Below are positions 26,219 to 37,513 of a stretch of DNA of 64,000 nucleotides, one piece after another (position 1 is the stretch's first letter; each line of letters opens with the position of its first letter). The notes beneath the pieces were generated by a model, which was not told the origin of the DNA, searched no databases, and saw nothing but the letters and a program-made list of their open reading frames with translations. A program made the translations under genes and the position numbers. The stretch spans positions 2,294,001-2,358,000 of the forward strand of contig JASJZH010000006.1 of assembly GCA_037178975.1 (NCBI GenBank), in the 5' to 3' direction. The DNA is from Oscheius tipulae (Eukaryota; Nematoda; Chromadorea; Rhabditida; Rhabditidae).

Positions 26219-28313
26219 CTAATAACTGAATCTTGTAATAGATTTCGAAAACAAGAGCGACCTACCCTCGTAGAAGATATGAACAAGTGTCCCTCTAGTA
26301 GATTCACAGCAGAATGAAAACACGGTCTTTGTTCAGGTATCAGCGACCAGCATTTTTCCATGTGTTCATAACTGAATAAGTTTTGATGATAGCCACAAAG
26401 CATTTACATTGTAGGATGACAATATTCGGGCTTTGAACAACGGCCACCATTTTCAATAAATAACTGCAATTCTTCAAACGTATTTTGTTCTTCGTATGGT
26501 GTAGCGCCCAATGAGAATATTTCGTAGAGGACTATTGCAAACGACCAGATGTCGGACTGAAAGCTTTTTGAATATCTTTTGAAACATACCTGCACAGTTG
26601 CACGACGAGCTTCTGGAGCCATCCATTTCATTGGAAGACCTATATCTCGTTGTTGCTCGTAAATTTGCTCCCTTGTCACTTTTGCAAGCCCGAAATCACT
26701 GATTTTGCATAAGCCGGTTGAGGTGAGTAGAACATTTCTGGCTGCGAGATCGCGATGAATGCACTAAAAAAAGTATTGCCAACTACAAGTATGAACCTTT
26801 TTTCTGACGAGATACTCCATTCCTTCAGCGACTTGCATAGCATAAGAGATCAGATGAGAAGTTGTTAACTTTTCGCGCAGAGTCACTCTCCATTTTTCTT
26901 TGTCATAGGGCACCATGTAATCACAAGCAAGCAGACACTGGAAGGCCAAATGGAAAGCAGGAATGTGCTTACCTCCGTAGGTATTTGGCCATTAGGTCGG
27001 ACATAGCCAAAACCTTCGAGTTCACTGCGAGTCCAATGATCGCGGTACTGCGGTACGAAGTTTTCGCGGTTTTTTTTCAAGTGTTGTAGTAAACTGCACC
27101 ACATTCGGGTGCTTTCCGACGGCGCAGTAAATCTTCAACTCATCGATAAGCATTGACTCGGAGAGTTCGTTGTGGTCAACAGTTTGTGTGGTACAAGCAG
27201 CTGCGATTCGACATGATTCATGACAAAAGTGATCTTACTTTTCACTGCCACATTTATAGTTGAAAGTCTGTTGAAAAGTTTAGAATTCATCTTCCACTGT
27301 TTAGAAATGTGGAAAACACCTAAACTAACGTCGGCATAGAATCCGTTTCCAATCTATGAACCTTTAGCAAGTTGCTTGAGGCTACCCACCCTTTCTCCTT
27401 GTTCCAAGTTGCCTTGTGAAATTTCATATGTTTTGTCATATTCCAACTGATCCACATTGTCATGTAGGTCTTGAATATATTTAAGGTCGGTGGCGAACGC
27501 TACCGCTCTGAACAAGAGTTTCGATCAATTTTGCCAACCTACTGTCTTGTTTTGATTTTTCTACACAGACAGAAGCAGGCAAAAGCTATTGAAAGAAACA
27601 GCGGAAGGTTCAGTAGAAGAATGAGAACTGTCGTGTTCAAACTTCTACCCATTTCCACAACCTTTTCCCAGAAGGTGACATTCGTTGTGCTATCAGGCGC
27701 GATGGTACTGGTACTAGGGATGGCTGTTGTAATTTGGGGTGCCAGCACTGTATCAGGAACCTGAAAAGTATCCGTAGTTGTGAGATCAGAATTTTTTTTT
27801 GAAACACACAAAACAAGAAGCAGTTAAATGTTCATTAGCTTGAGCGACAAGGGCAATCAAGCATTAAATATCTCAACGTACAAATGGTGGCTCTACAGCC
27901 GAGTAAGATACTTCAGGAACACATCCAGATCTTATATTTGGCATCTGAAAACCTACTCTAGACATGACAAAAAAGTCACAAACTCTGCCAATGACACATC
28001 CGCAGTTAACTTGTCCTGCAGCTGCTCCAATCGGCCCCTCGCCAGCTTTCCATCCCTTACGCAGCTCGCAGGTTTTGGTAGTAGGGTAGAACGTGTAGTG
28101 AGTGCATTGTGGGTTGCTTTTACAGGAAGCGCCACACTTGTTAGAGACCTCACTTCGCAGAATTTCACCCGTGAAGCGACATCCACCGTCTTCAAAGAAT
28201 TCACCTCTGTTTATCCATCTCTGGAATGTGGTTTGTAGTTAGTATCAAATAGACTCACAAAGGAGTTGACCTGAAGAGGCGAGAAGAGAAGGAGTAGTAT
28301 GAGGATCATCATC
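26219..28313 (-). pseudogene. PAN-domain receptor tyrosine kinase, probably disrupted
   Basis: The signal peptide starts at 28313 (MMILILLLLFSPLQVNS). One exon (about 27958-28230) encodes a PAN/apple-type module with Cys spacing CRFTGEIL ... CGASCKSNPQC ... TCELRKGW. A membrane helix follows (TTVLILLLNLPLFLSIAF). The kinase half keeps [31 protein letters not shown] and SDIWSFAIVLYE, ending in MEKCWSLIPEQRPCF and a stop at 26219. Two defects show. The glycine loop reads IGNGFYA, with the third Gly lost. Between HPNVV and SLLQHLKKN (about 27090-27105) strands beta4-beta5 and the hinge are missing, and the two sides are in different frames. Unless this is an assembly error, the kinase cannot be active. 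Confidence 0.78.
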
Positions 28314-29430
28314 CAAGCCTGAAAAAACAATTGAGCATGAGTCGAATGAGCAAGAATTGACTAGTGCTGACATCGCACGGTTTGGTCGTAATGAACAAGA
28401 CGGTACCATTTATATGTATGCTGAGCAATTTTTGTGACGAAGAAAGACTACTGAGAAGCCGTTTAGCAAGAGAGCTGGCCTTTCTGGTAACTGTGAGTCA
28501 GTATAGAAAATCTCATTAAAGACCTTCATGTCACTCATAGTGACAAGGCAGGAAACAACTGCTCGCTAACAGAGATTTTTCTTAAAACGACCGTTGAAAA
28601 GTGCAAGTTAGCAAACAAAAATTGGTGAACAAACAGTTTGTGTATTCAACGACAAGCTATGTAAGACCTAATTGAGAGATTTGTAAACGAATATTGAGGC
28701 TTTTGAGATTGAGGTAGTCACTAATTTCTTGTGGTAGTCATGAATGGCTTATCTTTACTTAGTCGTGCTGTCTAGTGAACCAAGGTAGGTTTAGAATTTT
28801 GCAAATTCACTTATCCAGATGTTCGGTATATATTTCAACATGTATATTGGTCTGCTCCTCGAAATTTTCAATATCGTTTCAGTTTCGGTACTACTGTAGG
28901 CCAGTATTCTTTCAAAGTTGTGTTGATGGTATGAAAACCCCAGCTGGTGACTGCCGCTCCACAGCTTGTTGCTTGAATTTGTGGCAAGTAGTTAGCAATT
29001 GGGCTATTATTGTATTGGCTTAGTTTAAGTTGGCTCACCACACAATTTGGGTTGTAAGACTGAGGCCAGATCACACGAAACCGGATCAAACCGCTTCAAA
29101 GAATTTGACTCCTAGTTCGTGTGACCAAAAAACAACAGTTCATAACAGGCAACCGATACTGGGCTTCGACGTATTAAAACGACGTCGACATGGTATGTCG
29201 TCTGTATGAGTACATACCCCAGACTACATATTTGAATGTTTTCTCATTACAGACCACCCGGACACTGTACTAATTCCACGAATTCTTTAGTTGTAGCAAC
29301 TAATTACTTGTCGTAAGAAGTTAATTTATGGGGTAGCCTACAGCGGTTTTTGCCGTTGTACTCGCAAGATCCATAGAAGAGAAAGATATCTGTTCATTAG
29401 AAAGTAATTATAGTCAATGCTGTGTGAACT
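28314..29430. other. Intergenic upstream of PAN kinase
   Basis: 1.1 kb between two minus-strand genes. Overlapping open frames near 28.8-29.1 kb on both strands lack domain or splice support. Nothing else seen. Confidence 0.5.
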
Positions 29431-31268
29431 TCAGCAGTCAGGGGAGTAAGTAGAATCCAAATCAAATCTTTCTTTTTGTCTGATTCTGCAGCAAACCAAG
29501 AAGAAAAATGTTACAGAAAGGAATTGAGCCCCTAAGCAGAGTTATTATGTGGACGGCATCTTGCCTTACCTGTTAATAAACCAATCCATTTATAGACGGA
29601 GATTTTTGAAGCTAGAAATGACACTATAAACATTGATAAACACTGGAAATACCGAAATGGTTAAAGTACGCGAATCTGACATTACCTGAAAAAGGTCAGC
29701 AATCGAATATGCTTGAAGTCTCTTCTCTGGCACAACTATCGCACACATGAGAGACCTCATCGTGGTGGAGCAGCAGTCAACCATTCCATGGAGAATGCCA
29801 CAACCAATGACGAATATCCGTCTGAAAGATTTCATTTTACGTTCTAATCTACAAACTAACCCAGGCTCTAAAAACAGTGGTTTCTCGTTAGTAGGCATTA
29901 TAGTGCTGTGATTCGGAGTTCCCAGAACTGTCAAAACATAAACAGATATGGAAAGAGGAACCTGAAGAAGCACTGTGGGTACGAGACCAAATGATGTGTT
30001 TCTTTTTGACATGTAATGGATGAATACTCCCGCTGAAAGCAGGTTTGTGACACTTAGTAGTATGACTTACTAATAATGTTTCCACAAGCAATGGAGATGC
30101 TGTATATCCCTTGAAGAGCAGAGTCACCCGCTAAATAATGAGAAAATGAGAACGAGGTTGGAAAAATGATCATCCAGAAAGCAACATTGATCCCGTAAAA
30201 TGCGAAGAACGGCACCAGGCCAAGGATGTTCGGTTTTATGAATGTATTAGCCATTTTGTCTAGTATGGATAGAGTTTCGTGTATACAAATAACTTACTTA
30301 TTTGATTTTTCAACTTCAGCGGTTTCATGGGTTTTGTTTGAGCCAAACTATCGAATTGGTCTGTGGGTAGGAGCATAGCGAGGATGTTGGCCAGGACTGA
30401 TAGTGCCAAAAGGATACCAAAAATTTTCTGAATTTCTGATGGTCCAAAATCTCTGAAGTTTAATTCTTTGAACTCTAAGTTTCTGATGTCACCTATAACG
30501 AGTTGAAACTTTCGTACTTGCTGGAAAGACAGCGTTGATCAGTAGCAAGATCAGTCCTCCCAGTAACATACTAAACTCAGTTTGTGGCAATGCGACTGCT
30601 TCAGTTACCTTTGATTTCCAATAGCGCTAGCTCTCACCGAGTTTCGAGAAATTGTGTCTTTTGAAGAATGCTCGGTTAAGTACTGCCCGTGAGAGATGGA
30701 AAACACTGAAACATTTGAAATTAAAGTTTTGTGCTATTTCTTACGTCCGTTTCCAAATCCGAGTAATATTTGGCTGCCATAGAATGTGTAAGAGTTGATA
30801 TGAAAATACGCAATCTGAAGTTTGGTTATGTAAAACAGTAGACGTTTACCAAGGAAAAAGTGAAGGGTATGCTTCCAAGCAACAAGGACAATTTTGATCC
30901 AAGTTTGTAGCAAATCCAAGATGCGAATAACGTTGTAATGGTGTTGGATATATACAATACAGCTTGGCTAAGAATTTCGATACCGAATGCAGCACTAAAC
31001 CTTACCCATTGTATCCAGCATATTTATCGATATGACTGTTATTACTCCTACTGACCGAGTGCATCACAGACTCGGATATGAACGAACTACTGTCGTAACC
31101 ACTCATAATGAGTACATGAATGAGCGAAACCAGGCATACGGATACAAATTCGTGTCTAACAGGTGTGATGAATTGTCTATGGTAAGAGTTCAGGCTGTTA
31201 CTTGTGCTGCTGTTAGAACTTTGAGATTCCAGAGAACTTGCAGAGAGCTCATTTCTGGAGAAAGACAT
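29431..31268 (-). CDS. UNC-93-like multi-pass membrane protein, copy A
   Basis: Member of the UNC-93/MFSD11 branch of the major facilitator fold; C. elegans UNC-93 is a regulatory subunit of a two-pore potassium channel. A Ser-rich N-terminus (from 31268) precedes helix 1 (VSVCLVSLIHVLIMSGYDSSSFI). Then come DKYAGYNGQAVLYISNTITT with the family GQA turn, CYKLGSKLSLLLGS, FFAFYGINVAFWMIIFPTSF, an extended loop, GILHGMVDCCSTTMRS and a last helix pair ending in a stop at 29431. Around ten introns. It is a tandem paralogue of the gene at 32296-34171. Function here is inferred only from the family. Confidence 0.86.
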
Positions 31269-32295
31269 CTTGATGAGAGTACTGGCACCGAGCCTAATAG
31301 TATTGGTTTTCGTTTCCTTTTAATAAGTTCTTTTATTTCGAAGTCATCTGTGAGACACCAAAAATAACAAATAGATCTAGACGAACATTGAACACCGAAG
31401 CGTTAGTAGTCTTTGAAAAACAGTCTCTCCGCACTGTTATCATTTTGCCCTTACTATTTGTGTTCCATCAAGTAATTGATTTACCAGTAAAGTTCGCAGA
31501 CCACGTTTTTCAGCTATGTAACAGTCACCAGCTCCTTTTACGTTGAAAAACACCTACAACGGCAGGGAGTTAGAGGACATCAATGATCTAACATATACCG
31601 GAATTGTGCTGACCTTTATAAGTTATATCTATCAAACAAAAACATCATGTCTCGCCAAGTACGAAACTTCCTCAATCAAAAGAGCATCTCAACTCAAATA
31701 CATTTCTCAATACTGTAGGTCCTTTTAGCATAAGAATACATTTGATGGCGCTTAGGTTTTTCGGTTATGACGCGCACTGTGCATTACGCCTTCCAGAAAT
31801 AGTAAGATTGTCCTTTCCCATACTTCGAATTCAGCTTTTGATGACTTGTCCTCTTATCCATACTGCAACAATTATTTTTCTGTTTTGGCATTTGGGAACA
31901 CTTCGACTCTTTCTGCTTGGAATTCTCAATGGGTCATCATGACTACCATGATTGACAGCTAGTAACCCTCTTTTCTGACTAAACAGAAATTCTACAGAAA
32001 CGCGAAAAGTAAGAAGAAAAGAAGGGCAAAAGCACCGTCAAATGAGCTATTGAAAGAGTCAAAATGAAAAAAGAATTGTAAGCCGAAAAGAGATCGTCTG
32101 GAACGATCGATGTTGAGAGATTCAACGTTCCGTCTTTCCACAAAAATTGCAATCACATTATATAGATGTGTCATGATATTTATATTTTCATCTTGTAAAG
32201 TGAAAAATTATCTCTAAGGGCATGAGGATAAGCAATACCCGTGTAAAGTATGTTTCCTGGACCAACTGACACGCTGTATATCCAACAATCATGTG
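31269..32295. other. Intergenic between UNC-93-like paralogues
   Basis: 1.03 kb, expected to hold the promoter of copy A and the 3' UTR of copy B. A few short frames of about 60 codons exist without support. Confidence 0.5.
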
Positions 32296-34171
32296 TCACA
32301 TTTTGTTGGGTTCCTTTGAAATAGCTTCGCTCGCGGCTATGGTTCTGCAAACGAGGATAAAGCAAATAATTGCGACAGTTTGAGCTCCTAAATACGAGAA
32401 TTATGAATGTTTCTCATAGTAAACCTATCAAGATAGTGACCCAGCCGTAAATGGATAGACAAGGAGCCACGAAGGAGCCAATACAAGTGGCCAAGGACTG
32501 AAAAGATAATCATTACAGAACAAAAGAACAAAAGAAAAACAAGTGGTAAGCAAAAACTGTGTAACCTGGAAGAGCTTGGCAGTAGAATAAACTTGAAGTC
32601 GTTTCTGCGGCACCACCACGGCACAAACAAAGCATCGTATAGTCGTGGAACAGCAGTCAATCATTCCATGAAGAATTCCACACAAAACTATGAACCAAAC
32701 GCTAGAAATTTTCGATTTTCCTTCAAACACAAAAGAGTTACCCGGGCGTTAGTAGCAGCGAGTCCTCGGTAGTTGGAACTATGCTGCTCGAGTTTGGTGT
32801 TCCCAGTACAGTCAACAGATAAACTGTCAGTGAGAGAGGAACTTGTGTCAAAACGGTTGGTACAAGTCCGAAAGATATGTTCGTCTTTGACATATGACTA
32901 ATGAACAAGCCCACTAAAAGATACATAAATACAGCGAAAAAAATACATACCCAGGATGTTTCCTGCACCAATTGACATGCTGTATACCCCTGGAAGATAG
33001 TAGTTGCCGGCCAAGAAGTGTGAGAAAGAGAAAGTTGTTGGGAAAATAATTAGCCAAAACGTTACGTTCAGTCCATAAAAAATGAAGAAAGGAAGAAGAG
33101 CAAGCACTCTCGGCTCACAAATAGTTCTCGCAATCTTGCCTGAAGCTTCCGTACAAAGTCCACATGTGCTATCCTACCAATCTGCTCAGCGAATGTCGTT
33201 CTTTCCGATGGTTCCTGCATCGCTAGGCTATCAAACTGCCTTGTTGGAAGGAAGACAAAAAGTACATTTGCAAGCACAGAAGAGGCCAATAGAGCACCAT
33301 AAATGATGAAAATTTCAGTGTTGGAGAAGTCTCTTTACCCAAATATTGTTTTGTTGCAGATTCCTTACCTGTAGTGACTAGTTCCTCCTAAAGAAACAAT
33401 CTTACTTGGAGGATGAACTAAATTGATGAGAAACAGGATCGAACCTCCGAGCAGCATGCTAAAAACTAGTAACACGAATAGTAAAGTCCCACCTTTGATT
33501 ACCTATTGCACTAGCCATCACCGAGTTTCTAGATATCGTTTTTCTGGTGGAATGCTCCGAGATGTACTGTCCTTGACCGCTGTAGAACACTATGCTCTAA
33601 GTTTAAATTTTGTTGCATAGTGTTCCTACGGCCATATCCGAAGCCCAGAAGTACTTGACTGAAGTAGAAGAACGGTGGATAGACGTGGAAAAAGGCTGCC
33701 TTGAAACCAAGTTTGGATGAACACTTGTTCACCTACCAAGGATATGGTAAACGGTAAACTCCCTAGGAAAACAGTCCACTTGGCTCCAAGCCGGTAGCAC
33801 ACCCACGGAGCAATTAGGGTTGCAAATGTGTATGCTGCGTACATGACTGTTTGTCTATTGAATGCACTATACCGCTGGAACAGGCTCCCTTACCCATAGT
33901 AGCCAGCATACTTGTTGATCTGTTCAGGATTTCTTATATAAACCGAGTGAATGACCGACTCGGCGATGAACGAGCTTGTATCATAGCCATTCATCATGAG
34001 TACAAACCCGAAAGCTACCATGAGTATCGATACTATTTCATGCTTTCCCGGAGAGAGTACTTTGACATGCGCAACCGTCTTTGCACCTATCTCGGAAAAA
34101 ATGGCATCGGAGTTGGAAGCAGCTGATTTGAATCGATTCGAGGAGAGATCATCTTTGATGTCCGGTGGCAT
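32296..34171 (-). CDS. UNC-93-like multi-pass membrane protein, copy B
   Basis: Same family and exon plan as copy A. The N-terminus (from 34171) is charged; helix 1 contains VAFGFVLMMNGYDTSSFIAE. Then QINKYAGYYG, WVCYRLGAKWTVFLGSLPF, YFSQVLLGFGYG, the phrase ISRNSVMASAIGNQ, LLPFFIFYGLNVTFWLII, FGLVPTVLTQVPLSLTVYLL, and GILHGMIDCCSTTIR. The last exons read SLATCIGSFVAPCLS and AQTVAIICFILVCR, with TGA at 32296-32298. The YDTSSF phrase after helix 1 is shared with copy A (YDSSSF). The tandem arrangement shows local duplication; divergence between the two is substantial, so it is not recent. Confidence 0.87.
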
Positions 34172-34779
34172 TTCTTTTAAAAAAAAAAGCCTATCAGTTA
34201 ATGGCTATCACTATGTAGTGAACTAAAGGCTATAAAGGCTAATAGTATATGCTGCGGGAAAGATATCTGGGTGCGGGAGATCCGAGATATTCCAAGGACA
34301 CTGAGACCAAAATTTGTCTACGTATAGAGAGACAACTTTTGCACTCCTTAATAGTAGAATGTAGGCCTCCAATATAAAGGCCTCCAGAGTACATAGCCAG
34401 TGAAAATACAGTGCGTGTAGACAACCAGAACGTTATGTACGTCTCATCCCCGATTTTGACAAACTGACAGAAGAGGTACTCGAGAAAATGAAACGGGGAA
34501 TGCTGTGAAAAAATGCGAAATATGAAAAAATGACATTCAGGAATCACATGTATAAATTATCTTTTACAATACTGATTGAAAATGGCTAGATTAGTACGAT
34601 TACGTATAGAGAGACAGCTTTTGCACTTAGATTAGTAATTAGTTAGGCATAATAGCTGCAATCGGCAGTTAAAGACATAGTAAAGAAGAGTAAAGATGGA
34701 AAGTTGTGGGTATTACTGAACGGTACCGCATTTTGTTCCTTAAAACAGTTTTTAAAACTGAGAACTAATGTGGATACCT
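34172..34779. other. Intergenic with a 27-bp direct repeat
   Basis: 608 bp upstream of UNC-93-like copy B. It contains a 27-bp word (tacgtatagagagacaac...) twice, at 34319-34345 and 34601-34627, with one mismatch. No gene seen. Confidence 0.55.
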
Positions 34780-36091
34780 TTACTCTTCTTGGTCCTCTGG
34801 GATGGTGTCCAGTCGGAAGAGCACAGCAGGACAACTGTGAAACTGCCGAGTCCGATAGAACGCTGGATATGAGGTAAAGTTGTTGAGCAGATCACAAAGA
34901 TCTTCATCTTCCTCCGGAATCGATCCCAATGGGTTAGTGGAGACCTTGTGCTTTTCGTCTACAGTAACCACGATGGGTGGAGGAGGGGCTGTGCGAACTG
35001 TAGTCGGTAACAAGATAGGCGGCGTAGCCTCGTCAGAAACGTTGTCGAGAGAATCTGGAGTTGTTACAGGTGACCATGTATTTTCCAAGTTTGGAACATA
35101 TGGAGGAATTGGACTGACTGCGCGGGGACGACGAATAGCGTCCAGACGATCGCGAAGCTATAATACCAAGTAAACAAACTTACAAAGAAATTGGCTTACA
35201 GAGCGAGAGAAACGTTGTAGCATATTCGGCCGACGTGGCTTAGGCGCTGGGACGTAGTTGTTTCCGAAGCCAACATAGGTCTTCTTTTGTGTGCCTCCAA
35301 GAGTGGAAGGTCGCGAAGTCGTCTTCTTAATCACGTTCTGAAATCAAACGTGACTTTAAGAAGCATGCTGCTTTATTGAATGCGAATTTCTTATTGACGT
35401 GCTAAACCTCATCAAAATCACGTGTAAACAATAATGGTCGAATGCTGTTTTGTGCTTTGATAGTATGGGTGAGGTGCTCTGAGTTTAAATTAAAACAGTC
35501 CCAGTCATCACTACAGTTAACACTCTAAAACCTCAACCTCCCTTGATTTCGGAAGTTTGGCAAGCTTGAGCCACTTTTGCTTTCTGACAAGCTTTTCAAA
35601 ATGAAGCACGCCCAAATTTGGGAGTTTTTCTAGCTGAATTTTTCTTTTCTAGCTGTATGTCAGTTCAGTACGTATTCTTTTATATATCTTTTTTTTATAG
35701 TTCGTTCTATGACTGTTTCTGTTGCCTTCAATCTTCCTACAACGGCAATTTTTCAATTGTCTCGTCTCTAAAACATCACCTCCATATACGGAGATCACTC
35801 TATAACGTCACTTTTTGGCTGCACCAAGAGGTGATTATAGAGAGAGTTCACTGTATCAGAACACGAGCTTTCTTTTGAATATGGAATATTCGAAAATGTT
35901 CGAAAGTTATGGAAGGCTTCTTTAATCGCACTCAAAAACGATTTTAGCAGTATTGAAAGCTGTTTTGTAAAAGAATGCATTACTTGAGGCTTGAGATCTT
36001 CAAAATTTCGAGAATGTCCCCAAAAACGATGTAAACTCACGTTTTCGCAGTCAACCGATGCCTTTCCGGCGGCATCAGCGGCCTCGTCCAT
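34780..36091 (-). CDS. Small Pro-rich cytosolic protein, unknown
   Basis: Three phase-matched exons give about 190 residues. The first is MDEAADAAGKASVDCEN (36091-36041), then a 690-bp intron. The second is basic and Gly/Pro-rich (TYVGFGNNYVPAPKPRRP). The third starts LRDRLDAIRRPRAVSPIPPY and contains TTVRTAPPPPIVVTVD and an acidic end (DTIPEDQEE) with the stop at 34780. No signal peptide, membrane helix or known domain. The PPPP and APKPRRP stretches could be SH3 or EVH1 docking sites, which is inference. The first exon is the least certain part. Confidence 0.6.
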
Positions 36092-36177
36092 CAGAACATC
36101 GACTCACAATAGTGGATGAAAATCAGAGGCGAAGATAGGGTCCGTCGTGATGATACAGACCGGGCAATTGATTGGAT

Positions 36178-36618
36178 CTAATAATATAAACAGTTTAAAA
36201 GACTGTACGAAAGATGTGTCATCTGACGTTTTGCTAGCAGAGTGATAGCATGAAGAATAACGGAAAATGTATCGAGGAGCTCACCAGAGTTACTTGAAGA
36301 CGTAAACCATTGTTCCTCGTCTGAGAGATCGACGTTTTCTAATGTGCAGCTAATGGAACGCGTCGTCGAGATAGCCTGAAGAGATGCACCGCAGTAAAAA
36401 GAAGATTTTCTGCCCACAGAGAGCAGAAGAAAACGCGTGCGCCGAAGGTTGCTGGCCATTTTTTTTTCTCCAGCTAATAAAAAGACGACAGGTGTAAACG
36501 AAAAAACATGGAAAAGTGTTTCGATGATCTCAGCGTTTCTCATCTCGTTGTTCGCCTGTTGTACTATTTCAACGCGTTTCACGGCTTCGATCACTGTCAA
36601 ACCAAGAAGTGAACCCAC
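36178..36618 (-). CDS. Possible small protein with transit-like leader
   Basis: An uninterrupted 146-codon minus frame. From an internal Met near 36460 it reads MASNLRRTRFLLLSVGRKSS, a basic amphipathic leader of mitochondrial type, followed by a Ser/acidic segment (ENVDLSDEEQWFTSSSNS). A donor-like site after SSSNS (36286, gtgagc) and an acceptor at about 36223 would splice into a frame containing CPVCIITTD. I know no homologue and the model is weak; it may be a chance frame. Confidence 0.28.
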   Translation of the reverse strand: MGSLLGLTVIEAVKRVEIVQQANNEMRNAEIIETLFHVFSFTPVVFLLAGEKKMASNLRRTRFLLLSVGRKSSFYCGASLQAISTTRSISCTLENVDLSDEEQWFTSSSNSGELLDTFSVILHAITLLAKRQMTHLSYSLLNCLYY

Positions 36619-37513
36619 GAACGTCAGTTTGGCTTATTCTAGAGCCTTCTTTTCTAATTTTAACTCGATAGGTTTAGAAGGTGATAAAACTAAACTAGCA
36701 GCCTCACATTTTTTTTTACTGTTAGCCACGAAGGAACAACAGGTGTAAAGTGAGAAAAGAGCATGAAAGGCGCCTACCAAAACATATGATTGGAGAATGT
36801 TGTTTCTTGTCGACCCTGTACGGATTACCCATACTTCTATGAGAAGAGTACATGATCTGAAAAAGAAATATTTTTAAGATTATATTACGCGTATAAACGG
36901 AAAAGCGCATATAGCAGATTGTTGTCTATTAAGTTGCCTGACCCAATATGTTCAGTCCAGTCCGTGATTACGTATTGACTAAAATTGAAAGGAGGCGGCT
37001 ATGAAAAGTGAGAAATCCACTTCTTGTCATGCATTTCTCTGCCCCGCTTTCCTTTTAACTGAAAATACTAGCTTGTACCTTCGCGCAATGTTTTTCTTTA
37101 GCGCTCAATATTGAGTAGTTCAGTTTCAGAATCACAAAGCTCTGACCAAAAAATGTCATGTCTGCGGAAATGGAAAGCTTTTGCATTTTTTGAAAAGTGT
37201 CTCTATACCCAGTTTGTAACAGAAACAAAAGTTCTTTTTTCTGCTGTCTCTGTCCCGTGGAACACCTGTCATGCCATCGTATAAGCTCAGTTTGCTTTTG
37301 GAAAGACTTCATGACAACAAACCTGTGAGCACTTGTTTGAACATGAACAAGCTTCCAGCGATTTTATTGATCGAATGGGGAGCCCATACGATGTGTGAGA
37401 ATATTAATGATCTTCGCGAAACCGTATCGATGTAGTCCTTGTGTGAAAGTTCCACAAAGACAAGTCTCTTTCATTTCCTTCCCTTCGTGCTATAGAACTT
37501 TTCAGTTTCTTCA
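36619..37513. other. Intergenic upstream of LOTUS-Tudor gene
   Basis: 895 bp. The word aacaggtgtaaa(g/c) next to a poly-T run occurs near 36490 and again near 36740, suggesting a decayed local duplication. No gene recognised. Confidence 0.45.
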
